Source: Actinomadura sp. KC216 (GTDB lineage: Bacteria > Actinomycetota > Actinomycetes > Streptosporangiales > Streptosporangiaceae). Taken from it: 37,018 nucleotides of DNA. Shown here piece by piece: positions 24,088 through 34,551 of the stretch. The DNA is taken from positions 1 through 37,018 of the forward strand of contig NZ_SMJX01000055.1 of NCBI RefSeq assembly GCF_004348535.1, read 5' to 3'. A model generated the notes under the pieces. That model saw only the letters and a program-made list of their open reading frames with translations, was not told where the DNA came from and made no database searches. The first letter of the stretch is position 1, and the number at the start of each line of letters is the position of its first letter. The translations under genes were made by a program, and so were the position numbers.

Positions 24088-25769
24088 GTCATCCTCACCC
24101 GGAGCTGTCGGATCCGCCCGCGCCGCCCAAGGGCGGGCTGCGCATCGTCGCGCTCGGCGGGCTGGGGGAGATCGGCCGCAACATGACGGTGTTCGAGCAG
24201 GACGGCCGCCTGCTCGTCGTCGACTGCGGCGTCCTGTTCCCCGAGACCGAGCAGCCCGGCGTCGACCTGATCCTGCCCGACTTCGAATACATCAGGGACC
24301 GCCTGGACGACATCGAGGCCGTCATCCTCACGCACGGCCACGAGGACCACATCGGCGCCGTCCCGTACCTGCTGCGCGAGCGCCGCGACGTCCCGCTCGT
24401 CGGCTCGAAGCTGACGCTCGCGCTGATCGAGGCCAAGCTCACCGAGCACCGCATCAAACCCGTGACCGACGTGGTCGTGGAGGGCGAGCGGCGGGTGCTC
24501 GGCCCGTTCGACGTCGAGTTCCTCGCCGTCAACCACTCGATCCCCGACGCGCTCGCCATCGCGATCCGCACGCCCGCCGGTCTCGTCCTGCACACCGGCG
24601 ACTTCAAGATGGACCAGCTTCCGCTGGACGGCCGGCTCACCGACCTGCCCGGCTTCGCGCGGCTCGGCGCCGAGGGCATCGACCTGCTGATGTCCGACTC
24701 GACCAACTCCGAGGTGCCCGGGTTCGTCACCAGCGAGCGCAACATCGGCCCTGTGGTGGACGAGGTGTTCCGCACCGCGCAGGAGCGGCTGATCGTCGCC
24801 TGCTTCGCCTCGCACATCCACCGCGTCCAGCAGGTCCTGGACGCCGCCGTCGCCAACGGCCGCAAGGTCTGCTTCGTCGGCCGGTCGATGGTCCGCAACA
24901 TGGGCGTCGCGCGCGAGCTCGGCTACCTCAGCGTCCCCGACGACATCATGGTCGACCAGAAGGACCTGGACGACATCCCCGGCGACCGCCTCGTCCTGGT
25001 GTGCACCGGGTCGCAGGGCGAGCCGATGTCGGCGCTGTCGCGGATGGCGAACCGCGACCACTCGATCCGGATCACCGAGCGCGACACGGTGATGCTCGCG
25101 TCCTCGCTGATCCCGGGGAACGAGAACGCCGTCAACCGCGTCATCAACGGGCTGACCCGGTGGGGGGCGCGCGTCGTCCACAAGGGGAACGCGCTGGTGC
25201 ACGTGTCCGGGCACGCCTCCGCGGGCGAGCTGCTGTACGTGCTGAACGTCACCAAGCCCGCCAACTTCATCCCGATCCACGGCGAGTGGCGGCACCTGCG
25301 CGCGCACGCCAAGCTCGCCGCGCTCACCGGCGTCCCGGAGGACGGCATCGTCATCGCCGAGGACGGCGTCGTCGTCGACCTCGTGGACGGGCGCGCCCGC
25401 ATCGTCGGCGCCGTCCCCGCCGGCTACGTGTACGTGGACGGCCTGTCGGTCGGCGAGGTCACCGAGACCTCGCTGAAGGACCGGCGGATCCTCGGCGAGG
25501 AGGGCTTCGTGTCCATCGTCGTCGGGATCGACTCCACGTCCGGCAAGCTCGTCGCCGGGCCCGAGGTGCACGCCCGCGGCGCCGGCATCGTCAACGAGGA
25601 CTTCGACGAGGTCATCGAGCGGATCGAGGAAGTGCTGCGGGACGCGGCCGGCGACGGCGTGAACGACCTGCACCAGATCAATCAGCTCATCCGCCGCACC
25701 GTCGGGAAATGGGTCAGCGACAACTACCGCCGCCGCCCGATGATCGTCCCGGTGGTCGTGGAGGTCTAG
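24084..25769 (+). CDS. rnj: Ribonuclease J
   Basis: Metallo-beta-lactamase/beta-CASP nuclease with 5'-3' exo- and endoribonuclease activity, central in mRNA decay and rRNA maturation. The 561-aa protein has HGHEDH at residues 84-89 (zinc ligands), LHTGDFKMD, SDSTNSEVPG, the beta-CASP motif region FASHIHRVQQ and HVSGHAS near residue 373, and a C-terminal RNase J domain. GTG 24084 lies in the GTGA overlap with dapA; GGAGG (24072-24076) inside dapA supplies the SD. dapA-rnj-ftsK order is standard in actinomycetes. Confidence 0.96.
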   Translation: MSHPHPELSDPPAPPKGGLRIVALGGLGEIGRNMTVFEQDGRLLVVDCGVLFPETEQPGVDLILPDFEYIRDRLDDIEAVILTHGHEDHIGAVPYLLRERRDVPLVGSKLTLALIEAKLTEHRIKPVTDVVVEGERRVLGPFDVEFLAVNHSIPDALAIAIRTPAGLVLHTGDFKMDQLPLDGRLTDLPGFARLGAEGIDLLMSDSTNSEVPGFVTSERNIGPVVDEVFRTAQERLIVACFASHIHRVQQVLDAAVANGRKVCFVGRSMVRNMGVARELGYLSVPDDIMVDQKDLDDIPGDRLVLVCTGSQGEPMSALSRMANRDHSIRITERDTVMLASSLIPGNENAVNRVINGLTRWGARVVHKGNALVHVSGHASAGELLYVLNVTKPANFIPIHGEWRHLRAHAKLAALTGVPEDGIVIAEDGVVVDLVDGRARIVGAVPAGYVYVDGLSVGEVTETSLKDRRILGEEGFVSIVVGIDSTSGKLVAGPEVHARGAGIVNEDFDEVIERIEEVLRDAAGDGVNDLHQINQLIRRTVGKWVSDNYRRRPMIVPVVVEV

Positions 25770-25788
25770 CCCGGGGAAGCCCGGTACC

Positions 25789-25828
25789 GGGACGGCGGGC
25801 GCGCGTCAACACGCCCGCCCGCCATCCC
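25789..25828 (+). terminator. Long hairpin after rnj
   Basis: An 18-nt arm (25789-25806) pairs with 25811-25828 with two mismatches and a CAAC loop. No T-run follows. It fits the T-less terminators common in actinomycetes. Confidence 0.65.
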
Positions 25829-25863
25829 GGGAACCTCTTGGGTCCTTGGTTACTCTCATAACC

Positions 25864-28491
25864 ATGGCCACACGTGCGTCTGGGGGAACGAAAACCTCTT
25901 CGCGTGCGGGGGGCAGCACGGCTCGCAAGTCCGCTGGGTCGTCCCCCCGGAAGCGCTCGAGCGGCGGCTCCAGAGGGGGCCGCGGCTCGGGCCGTGGGCG
26001 TCCCCCCCAGAAGCCGGACCCGATCTCGCAGGCGGTGCTCGGGTTCTTCAAGCTGCTGTTCAAGCTGTATCTGCTCGCTGCTGTCGCGGTCGGGTCGATC
26101 TTCCGCGCCTACGGGCACGGCGCCCGCAACCTCGACCCCGAGCACCGCCGCGACGGGCTCGGGCTCGCGCTTCTCGGCTCGTCCATCGTGCTGGCCTCGG
26201 TCACCTGGTTCCGCCCGGACGGCGTCGTCACCATCGCGCTGGAGAAGGTCGTGCGCGGCGGCCTCGGGATCCTGGCGATGATGCTGCCGATCCTGCTGGC
26301 CCTGCTGGCGTGGCGGACGCTGCGCCACCCCGAGCACCACGAGGACACCGGGCGCATCGTCATCGGCATGACCGCGCTCGGCGTCGGCGTCCTCGGCATC
26401 CTGCACATCGCGGCGGGCGTCCCGTCGCCCGCCAGGGACATGGACGGCGTCCGCGAGTCCGGCGGCGTCATCGGCTGGGTCGTGTCGGCACCGCTCGACG
26501 CGGCGCTGAGCGGGTGGGTGGCCGTCCCGCTGCTGCTGCTCCTGTCCGGGTTCGGGCTGCTGGTCGTCACCGCGACGCCGATCAACCGCGTCCCCGAGCG
26601 GGTCTCCGACCTGTGGGCCGTCGCGACGCTGCAGGGCCGCCCGCAGCGCTCCGCCAAGGACGAGAACGAGACCGGCGGCGAGGAGCCGAAGAAGCGCCGC
26701 CGCAAGAAGAAGGCCGCCAAGGACGAGAGCGACGAGCTGGAGGTCGGCGAGCACTCCCGGCCCTACGACACGCCCCTGCTGGACGACGTGCCGAAGAAGG
26801 GCGACCGCCCGCGGCGCGACCTCGCCGACGACCTTTTCGAGCCCGACCCGTTCCAGTCCGACGTCCCGCCGCCCGCGCCGCCGCACGACGACGGCGGCGG
26901 CGCCCCGCCGATGGACGAGCTCGTCGCGGGCGGCGACACCCCGCTCGTCCCGCCCGCCGCGGACGTGCCCGACCCGACGCCCGCGCCGCGCAGCTCCGAG
27001 CAGCTGCCGCTGTCGTCGTCCGGCGAAATCTACGTCCTGCCCGATCCGTCGGCGTTGCGTCCGGGTAGCGTGTCCAAGCCGCGTACCAAGGCCAACGACA
27101 CGGTGGTGAACGCGCTCACCGGTGTGCTGGAGCAGTTCGACATCGACGCGCAGGTCACCGGGTTCACCCGCGGCCCGACGATCACCCGGTACGAGATCGA
27201 GCTGGGCCCGGCGGTGAAGGTGGAGAAGGTCACCGCGCTGACCAAGAACATCGCCTACGCGGTCAAGAGCGCCGACGTCCGGATCATCTCCCCGATCCCC
27301 GGCAAGTCGGCGATCGGCGTCGAGATCCCCAACACCGACAAGGACATCGTCAGCCTCGGCGACGTGCTGCGCTCGCCCGCCGCGACCAACGAGCACCATC
27401 CGATGATCGTCGGGCTCGGCAAGGACGTCGAGGGCCGCACGGTGGTGGCGAACCTGGCGAAGATGCCGCACATCCTGATCGCGGGCGCGACCGGCGCGGG
27501 CAAGTCGACGTGCATCAACGGGCTGATCACCTCGGTGCTGATGCGCGCCACCCCCGACGAGGTGCGGATGATCCTGGTCGATCCCAAGCGGGTCGAGCTG
27601 ACGATGTACCAGGGCATCCCGCACCTGATCACGCCGATCATCACCAACCCGAAGAAGGCCGCCGAGGCCCTGGAGTGGGTCGTCGGCGAGATGGACCGCC
27701 GCTACGACGACCTCGCCGCGTCCGGCTACCGGCACATCGACGACTTCAACAAGGCGGTCAAGGCCGGGAAGATGAAGCCGCCGCCCGGCAGCGAGCGCGT
27801 CTACACGCCCTACCCGTACATGCTGGTCATCGTGGACGAGCTCGCCGACCTGATGATGGTCGCGCCCCGCGACGTCGAGGACTCGGTCGTCCGCATCACC
27901 CAGCTGGCCCGCGCCGCCGGCATCCACCTGGTGCTGGCGACGCAGCGCCCGTCGGTGGACGTCGTCACCGGGCTGATCAAGGCGAACGTGCCGTCCCGGC
28001 TGGCGTTCGCGACCTCCTCGCTGTCCGACAGCCGCGTCATCCTCGACCAGCCGGGCGCGGAGAAGCTCGTCGGGCAGGGCGACGCGCTGTTCCTGCCGAT
28101 GGGCGCGAGCAAGCCGATGCGGATCCAGAACGCCTACGTCGCGGAGAAGGAGATCCACGGGATCGTCGACCACTGCAAGAAGCAGATGGAGGCGAACTAC
28201 CGGGACGACGTCGGCGCGGCCGCCGGGCCGAAGAAGGAGATCGACGAGGAGATCGGCGACGACATGGACCTGCTCGTCCAGGCCATCGAGCTGGTCGTGT
28301 CGACGCAGTTCGGGTCGACGTCGATGCTGCAGCGCAAGCTCCGCGTCGGGTTCGCCAAGGCCGGGCGCCTCATGGACCTGATGGAGAGCCGCGACATCGT
28401 CGGCCCGAGCGAGGGCTCCAAGGCGCGCGACGTCCTGACGAAACCGGACGACCTTCCCGGCGTGCTCGCGGAACTGCGCGGCGGCGGCTGA
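25864..28491 (+). CDS. ftsK: DNA translocase FtsK/SpoIIIE
   Basis: Septal DNA pump that clears chromosome from the closing division or sporulation septum. The 875-aa protein has a basic Ser/Gly/Arg-rich N-terminus (1-55) and about four TM helices (60-235). A charged linker follows (about 255-400; KKRRRKKKAAK and a Pro/Asp-rich run). The motor carries Walker A GATGAGKS (541-548) and Walker B IVDELAD with Asp658. A C-terminal gamma winged helix (about 800-865) follows. ATG 25864 has no SD; TACTCT (25851-25856) suggests a leaderless mRNA. Confidence 0.95.
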   Translation: MATRASGGTKTSSRAGGSTARKSAGSSPRKRSSGGSRGGRGSGRGRPPQKPDPISQAVLGFFKLLFKLYLLAAVAVGSIFRAYGHGARNLDPEHRRDGLGLALLGSSIVLASVTWFRPDGVVTIALEKVVRGGLGILAMMLPILLALLAWRTLRHPEHHEDTGRIVIGMTALGVGVLGILHIAAGVPSPARDMDGVRESGGVIGWVVSAPLDAALSGWVAVPLLLLLSGFGLLVVTATPINRVPERVSDLWAVATLQGRPQRSAKDENETGGEEPKKRRRKKKAAKDESDELEVGEHSRPYDTPLLDDVPKKGDRPRRDLADDLFEPDPFQSDVPPPAPPHDDGGGAPPMDELVAGGDTPLVPPAADVPDPTPAPRSSEQLPLSSSGEIYVLPDPSALRPGSVSKPRTKANDTVVNALTGVLEQFDIDAQVTGFTRGPTITRYEIELGPAVKVEKVTALTKNIAYAVKSADVRIISPIPGKSAIGVEIPNTDKDIVSLGDVLRSPAATNEHHPMIVGLGKDVEGRTVVANLAKMPHILIAGATGAGKSTCINGLITSVLMRATPDEVRMILVDPKRVELTMYQGIPHLITPIITNPKKAAEALEWVVGEMDRRYDDLAASGYRHIDDFNKAVKAGKMKPPPGSERVYTPYPYMLVIVDELADLMMVAPRDVEDSVVRITQLARAAGIHLVLATQRPSVDVVTGLIKANVPSRLAFATSSLSDSRVILDQPGAEKLVGQGDALFLPMGASKPMRIQNAYVAEKEIHGIVDHCKKQMEANYRDDVGAAAGPKKEIDEEIGDDMDLLVQAIELVVSTQFGSTSMLQRKLRVGFAKAGRLMDLMESRDIVGPSEGSKARDVLTKPDDLPGVLAELRGGG

Positions 28492-28498
28492 GACAGGT

Positions 28499-28524
28499 CC
28501 AGGTGACGGGGAAACGTCACCTGG
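28499..28524 (+). terminator. Hairpin after ftsK
   Basis: A perfect 10-bp stem CCAGGTGACG (28499-28508) / CGTCACCTGG (28515-28524) with a GGGAAA loop, 7 bp after the stop. No T-run. Confidence 0.65.
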
Positions 28525-28696
28525 GCGGCAGCGAAAGGGCACCGAAACGGCGGTACGGCATCGACCGCCGGACCGTTGCGGAATGATGCGAAATCTTGCC
28601 CTGTTTCCAACGTGTTGGCTGTCGCCCAGCGGGCATGGCCGTTCCTAGACTGGTGTGCAGGAGATCGGCGACGAGCGCCCGCGAAGGAGGCCCGGC

Positions 28697-29449
28697 GTGA
28701 GCATCGGTGAGACCTTGGCGGAGGAACGACAGCGGGCCGGTCTCTCGGTGACACAGGTGAGTCTCCAGACGCGGATACGCGAAACCGTGATCCGCGGCAT
28801 GGAGGCCGACGACTTCTCCGCCTGCGGCGGCAACTTCTACGCCCGCGGGCACATCCGGAGCATCGGGCGGGTCATCGGCATCGATCCGGAACCGCTCGTC
28901 GCCGAGTTCGACGCGACGCACGGCGGCGCGCCGCAGCCGGTGTCGGCCGTGTCGGCGTTCGAGCCCGAGCAGCCCGTCGCGTTCCGCGAGCGCAGGTCGC
29001 CGAACTGGAGCGCCGCGATGGCCCTCGCGCTCGCCCTCGTGATCATCTACGGGGTGTTCCAGGTGATCGGGCAGAGCGGCGGCGGCGAGCGGCGCACCGC
29101 GCAGCAGGTCGCCGGGACGCCCGCGCCGACGACGTCCTCTCCCGCGCCGACGCTTCCGGAGAAGCGCGGCCCGGTCGCGGTGGCGCCGCGCACCAGGGTC
29201 GAGGTCCGGGTGGTGGCCGAGCGCACGACCTGGCTGAACGTCCGCGGCGCCGACGGCAGGACGCTGTTCAGCGGCATGATCCGCGAGGGCGACGAGAAGG
29301 ACTTCACCGACAAGAAGAAGGTCCGGCTCGTGATCGGCGTGGGCGGCAGCGTCAACCTGACCGTCAACGGCAAGGACATCGGCTCTCCCGGCAAGGGCAA
29401 GGGCGTGCAGCGCCTGAGCTTCGACCGCGACGACCCCGAACCCGCCTGA
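28697..29449 (+). CDS. RodZ-like protein: HTH_25 plus DUF4115
   Basis: A 250-aa bitopic membrane protein. The N-terminal helix-turn-helix (about residues 1-70, SIGETLAEERQRAGLSVTQVSLQTRIRETVIRGMEADDF) is typical of RodZ. One TM segment follows at about 102-124 (AALALALVIIYGVF-like), then a Pro/Thr linker and an extracytoplasmic DUF4115 beta domain (about 160-250). RodZ links MreB to cell-wall synthesis in rods; in this organism a related morphogenesis role is inferred. GTG 28697 is fixed by AAGGAGG (28684-28690). A TAGACT -10 candidate lies at 28646-28651. It is followed by rimO after 81 bp. Confidence 0.88.
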   Translation: MSIGETLAEERQRAGLSVTQVSLQTRIRETVIRGMEADDFSACGGNFYARGHIRSIGRVIGIDPEPLVAEFDATHGGAPQPVSAVSAFEPEQPVAFRERRSPNWSAAMALALALVIIYGVFQVIGQSGGGERRTAQQVAGTPAPTTSSPAPTLPEKRGPVAVAPRTRVEVRVVAERTTWLNVRGADGRTLFSGMIREGDEKDFTDKKKVRLVIGVGGSVNLTVNGKDIGSPGKGKGVQRLSFDRDDPEPA

Positions 29450-29530
29450 CCGGGAGCGCCCCCGCAATGACGCGCCCGGCGGGTGAGGCCGCTGGTCCCC
29501 TCGGCCGTCCGGGCCCATTACCTTAGGGGG

Positions 29531-30963
<1,433 letters not shown>

Positions 30964-30967
<4 letters not shown>

Positions 30968-31569
30968 TCGCCGGTGCCCCGGATCCGGTGGCGGGCCCGC
31001 ACGACCCGCCCCCGGCCGGTGTCTGGAACATCGCCAACGCGCTGACCATCGTCCGGATCGCGCTGGTCCCCGTCTTCGTCTGGATGTTCTTCCTGGACGG
31101 CACCGGCTGGCGCCTCGCCGCGTTCGGGGTCTTCGCGGTCGCCTCGATCACCGACAAGATCGACGGCGACATCGCGCGGGCCCGGGGCATCGTCACCGAC
31201 TTCGGCAAGATCGCCGACCCGATCGCCGACAAGGCGCTCACCGGCGCGGCGCTGGTCAGCCTGTCCGTCATGGGGGAGCTGTGGTGGTGGGTGACGATCG
31301 TCATCATGGCCCGGGAGATCGGGATCACGGTGATGCGGTTCGTCGTGATCCGCCGCGGCGTGATCCCGGCGAGCAAGGGCGGCAAGCTGAAGACGATGCT
31401 GCAGGTCATCGCCATCGGCCTCTACATCCTGCCCGGCCCCCTCGACTATCTGCGCTGGATCACCATGGGCGCCGCGCTGGTCGTCACGGTCGTCACGGGC
31501 GTGGACTACGTCCTCCAGGCATGGCGCATGCGCCGCGGCCCCGAGGACGCGCCGTCCGGCACACCCTGA
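30964..31569 (+). CDS. pgsA: CDP-diacylglycerol-glycerol-3-phosphate 3-phosphatidyltransferase
   Basis: Makes phosphatidylglycerophosphate, the precursor of anionic membrane lipids. The 201-aa membrane protein carries the CDP-alcohol phosphotransferase motif as DGDIAR with Asp67, continuing to G-x3-D-x3-D ([12 protein letters not shown]). About five hydrophobic segments are present, and [17 protein letters not shown] is the usual N-terminal helix. ATG 30964 lies in the ATGA overlap with rimO, so translation is coupled. A strong hairpin follows 44 bp after the stop. Confidence 0.95.
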
Positions 31570-31613
31570 GCCAGGCCGCAGGTGAGGGCGGTGGAGGAGA
31601 GGGGCTTGACGTG

Positions 31614-31654
31614 GGCTGCGGGGCCACGCCCACCCCGGTCGTGGCCCCGCAGCC
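31614..31654 (+). terminator. Strong hairpin terminator after pgsA
   Basis: A perfect 15-bp inverted repeat, 31614-31628 with 31640-31654, and an 11-nt loop. The T-content afterwards is low. It ends the rimO-pgsA unit. Confidence 0.75.
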
Positions 31655-32043
31655 CCGTTCTTGGCCCCGTGGTTTGAAATTATCCCCTGCGAATGGCCGG
31701 GCGCACAAATCCAACGAATGAGTTCTGACTCACATTGTGACCTGCACTTCAGGGAATTGGTGGACTCGATGTCAGTAGCGGGCGCCGACGATGCGCGCTC
31801 CAGCCCCCGTGTCCATCGCGCGCGGTGACGGGGACGGCTCCATGCCGGGACACAAAGCGCGGCCGTCGCATTTCCCGGGCGAGTGAAAAGGGATAACCGT
31901 ATGGACCGATGCGATCGGCCGGAGTCGCGCCGTCCTCATTCGGTCGTTTTCACGGTCAACCGGCGGCGGCCCCGGTCCGTCCGCGCGGGCGCGCGCCGGT
32001 AGATTCGAGGCCCGTGCCGGTGAACAGCGGGGATGGGGACGCG
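31655..32043 (+). other. AT-richer spacer between pgsA and cinA
   Basis: About 390 bp. 31675-31760 is clearly AT-richer than the rest of the window. Overlapping palindromes lie there: TGAGT-TCTG-ACTCA (31719-31732) and TCACA-T-TGTGA (31730-31740). A 36-codon reading frame starts at ATG 31718 and ends at TGA 31828, without an SD; I do not call it a gene with confidence. The cinA promoter should lie in 31880-32030, but I cannot place it. Confidence 0.4.
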
Positions 32044-33339
32044 ATGCGGGTCGAACTGCTCACCGTCGGGGACGAGCTGCTCCTCGGCGACACGATCAAC
32101 GGGAACGCCGCGTGGCTCGGCCGCCGGCTCGCCGAGCACGGCATCGAGGTGACCCGCAGCGTCGTCGTCGGCGACGACCTGGACGTGATCGTCGAGGCCG
32201 TGACCGCCGCGCTCGGCCGCGCGGACGCGGTCATCACCACCGGCGGGCTCGGGCCGACCTACGACGACCTCACCCGCGACGCGCTCGCCAAGGCGGCGGG
32301 CGCCGCCCTCGTCCGGGACCCGGCGCTGGAGCGGCGCCTCCGCGAGCGGGTCGAGCGCGCCGGGCGCGAGCTGCAGCCGATGGCGCTGCGCATGGCCGAC
32401 GTCCCCGAGGGCGCGCGGATCCTCGCCAACTCCGCGGGCTCGGCGCCGGGCCTGCGCGTCGAGCTGCCCGGCGGGATCGTCTACGCGCTGCCCGGCGTCC
32501 CGTTCGAGATGCACACGATCATGGACGAGATCGTCCTGCCGGAGCTGGCGGAGATCGCCGGGCCGCCCGCCGCCGCGCGCCGCACGCTGCGCACCGCCCG
32601 GATGTGGGAGTCGGTCGTCGCGACGCGGCTCGCCGAGGTCGAGGCGATGGACGGCGTCCGGCTCGCCTACCTGCCCGACCCGGCCGAGGTGAAGGTCCGG
32701 ATCACGGTCGTGGGGCCCGGCGCCGCCGCCCGGCTCACCGGCGTCGAGGCGCGCGTCCGGGAGCTGCTCGGCGACGCCGTGTACGGGGCCGAGGACGAGT
32801 CGCTCGACCGGGTCGTCCACCGGCTGCTCGCGGAGCGCGGGGCGACCGTCGCCGCGGCCGAGTCGCTGACCGGCGGGCTCATCGGCGCGGAGCTGACCGC
32901 GATGCCGGGGTCGTCCGCGACGTTCGCGGGCGGCGTGGTGGCGTACGCGACCGAGGCCAAGCACCGGCTGCTGGGCGTCCCGGCGGACCTGCTGGCCGCG
33001 CGGGGGGCCGTCCACCCGGACGTGGCGGCCGCGATGGCGACGGGTGTGCGGGAGGCGCTCGATGCGACGTACGGGCTCGCCGTGACGGGTGTGGCGGGCC
33101 CCGACCCGCAGGACGGCCGTCCCGTGGGCACGATCTATATCGGCGTAGCGGGCCCCGGACACTCGCCCATCGTGGTCGGACCGAAACTCCCCGTACCCGG
33201 CGCCGGGCCCGAATCCCGCGCGGTGATCCGGCGGATGACCGTCGTGCACGCCCTTGAGCTGCTGAGACGCGTCCTGCTCGGCCTTGACGTCGGCGACGCG
33301 AACGGGGAGGCTCGGCCGGATCGGGAAGATCGGGGCTGA
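32044..33339 (+). CDS. cinA: CinA family protein (MoCF-like domain plus NMN deamidase-type domain)
   Basis: A 431-aa two-domain protein. The N-terminal MoaB/Mog-like domain (about 1-170) begins MRVELLTVGDELLLGDTINGNAAWL and has TTGGLGPTYDDLTRDALA and ALPGVPFEMHTIM. The C-terminal CinA domain (about 265-420) has AAAESLTGGLIGAELTAMPGSSATF and VAGPDPQDGRPVGTIYIG, associated with nicotinamide-mononucleotide amidase activity and pyridine-nucleotide recycling. ATG 32044 is chosen for the conserved start; GTG 32020 in frame is possible. Followed by clgR after 111 bp, the usual actinobacterial neighbour. Confidence 0.93.
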   Translation: MRVELLTVGDELLLGDTINGNAAWLGRRLAEHGIEVTRSVVVGDDLDVIVEAVTAALGRADAVITTGGLGPTYDDLTRDALAKAAGAALVRDPALERRLRERVERAGRELQPMALRMADVPEGARILANSAGSAPGLRVELPGGIVYALPGVPFEMHTIMDEIVLPELAEIAGPPAAARRTLRTARMWESVVATRLAEVEAMDGVRLAYLPDPAEVKVRITVVGPGAAARLTGVEARVRELLGDAVYGAEDESLDRVVHRLLAERGATVAAAESLTGGLIGAELTAMPGSSATFAGGVVAYATEAKHRLLGVPADLLAARGAVHPDVAAAMATGVREALDATYGLAVTGVAGPDPQDGRPVGTIYIGVAGPGHSPIVVGPKLPVPGAGPESRAVIRRMTVVHALELLRRVLLGLDVGDANGEARPDREDRG

Positions 33340-33351
33340 TTACAGCGTTAC

Positions 33352-33364
33352 GTTCCGAGCGAAC
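33352..33364. promoter_or_regulatory. Possible operator before clgR
   Basis: GTTC-CGAGC-GAAC, a near palindrome 87 bp before the clgR ATG, resembling ClgR-type GTTCGC...GCGAAC boxes only in part. A -10-like TACGGT is at 33404-33409. ClgR is known to autoregulate in other actinobacteria; this site is a weak candidate. Confidence 0.3.
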
Positions 33365-33450
33365 ACGAATTCAACGGTCTGCCATGGCCGCCGTCAAGCC
33401 GGGTACGGTGGAACCGGCAGATGGTCCGAACTGAGGGAGGGAGCGAGACG

Positions 33451-33807
33451 ATGGTCCTGCTTCGCCAGCTGCTCGGTGACGTACTGCGGCAGCTGCGGCT
33501 GCGCCAGGGACGCACCCTCCGTGAGGTGTCCGCGGCCGCGCGGGTGTCACTCGGCTACCTGTCCGAGGTCGAACGGGGACAGAAAGAGGCGTCGTCGGAA
33601 CTGCTGTCCTCGATCTGCAAGGCGCTCGGTGTCCCGCTGTCGCACGTCCTCCGGGACGTGGCCGACCAGCTGGCCCTCGCCGAACTGCAGCACGAGCCCG
33701 TCATGGCGGGCGCGCCGCCGGAGCACGAGCGCATCACCGCGGAGAGCATCCCGGAGACGCCGGAGGAGATCACCGGGGAGTTCCGCGCCGATATGGTCGC
33801 GGCCTGA
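33451..33807 (+). CDS. clgR: ClgR-type XRE-family regulator of Clp protease genes
   Basis: A 118-aa DNA-binding protein. The HTH (about residues 15-70) is [48 protein letters not shown], near-identical in pattern to ClgR. ClgR activates clpP/clpC and related genes. In Streptomyces it is itself degraded by ClpP, signalled by a C-terminal Ala-Ala, and this protein ends VAA. ATG 33451 follows GGGAGGGAG; an in-frame ATG at 33421 has no SD. Close downstream of cinA, as in related genomes. Confidence 0.92.
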   Translation: MVLLRQLLGDVLRQLRLRQGRTLREVSAAARVSLGYLSEVERGQKEASSELLSSICKALGVPLSHVLRDVADQLALAELQHEPVMAGAPPEHERITAESIPETPEEITGEFRADMVAA

Positions 33808-33928
33808 CCCGTTCTGGACGGCCCGTTTCCGATGGCCCGTTCCAGGCGTTCATGCCCCCGTCCGAGATCGCGGGTGTGCGCGGTCTCACGCATGAATGCG
33901 GCATTTGCGGGGAGGTTCCCCTGTTGTA

Positions 33929-33940
33929 ACGGTAAACCGT
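33929..33940. promoter_or_regulatory. Palindrome before dps
   Basis: ACGGT-AA-ACCGT lies 23 bp before the dps ATG, within a local AT-rich patch that should contain the promoter. A -35/-10 pair is not clear. It may be an operator or overlap the start site. Confidence 0.35.
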
Positions 33941-33963
33941 AACGACGCGGAAGGAGCCCCCTC

Positions 33964-34431
33964 ATGGGAGCGGTCAAGAGCCCTATCGGCGACGAGGCCC
34001 AGAAGATCGCAGGGGACGCCCTGCAGGGCTCCCTCATCGACCTGATCGACCTTTCCCTGGTCGCGAAGCAGGCGCACTGGAACCTCACCGGGCGCAACTT
34101 CAAGGTCGTCCACGAGCACCTTGACGAGATCGTGGCCCTTGCCCGCGGCGGCCAGGACGATGTGGCCGAGCGCGCCGTGGCGATCGGCGTGAACCCCGAC
34201 GGCCGTGCCCGCACGGTCGCCGACCGCACGAGGATCCCGCAGCTGGAGGCCGGCTACCTCGACGACGACAAGGTCGTCGCCGCGATCACCGATATCCTGG
34301 CGCAGATCATCGCGCGGTTCCGCGAGCGCATCACGGCCACCGACGAGCCCGACCCGGTGACGCAGGACCTGCTCATCGGCATCGCCCGCGAACTGGAGAA
34401 GCAGCACTGGATGTTCCAGGCCCAGACCTGA
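33964..34431 (+). CDS. dps: Dps-family DNA-binding ferritin-like protein
   Basis: Forms 12-mers that oxidise and store iron and can bind DNA under stress. The 155-aa protein has the Dps ferroxidase pattern: AKQAHWNLTGRNFKVVHEHLDEI, with His, Asp and Glu ligands (about residues 38-60). ELEKQHWMFQAQ is the C-terminal helix. The N-terminal tail is short, with one Lys, so DNA binding may be weak. ATG 33964 follows GGAAGGAGCC. Convergent with the LysR gene across a shared hairpin terminator. Confidence 0.93.
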   Translation: MGAVKSPIGDEAQKIAGDALQGSLIDLIDLSLVAKQAHWNLTGRNFKVVHEHLDEIVALARGGQDDVAERAVAIGVNPDGRARTVADRTRIPQLEAGYLDDDKVVAAITDILAQIIARFRERITATDEPDPVTQDLLIGIARELEKQHWMFQAQT

Positions 34432-34507
34432 CCCGTCCAGCGCCCTAGGCGCCGGCCCGGAACAGTGCGCCGCCGCGATCCCCGGCGCACCGTCCCGGAG
34501 CCGACGA

Positions 34508-34548
34508 GGCCCCGGCCCTCGCCGACCGTTCCTGCGAGGTCCGGGGCC
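34508..34548. terminator. Bidirectional terminator between dps and LysR genes
   Basis: A 15-bp stem with one mismatch (34508-34522 with 34534-34548) and an 11-nt loop, followed by GTTT on the plus strand. A second perfect 8-bp hairpin GTGCGCCG (34465-34472) / CGGCGCAC (34483-34490) lies just upstream. Confidence 0.75.
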
Positions 34549-34551
34549 GTT

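Noticed and set aside
31730..31740. CRP-like site
   Set aside because: The halves are TCACA then TGTGA, the reverse of the CRP order, and spaced by one base.
33352..33364. SOS (LexA) box before clgR
   Set aside because: Actinobacterial LexA sites are GAAC-N4-GTTC; here the halves are in the opposite order with five bases between.
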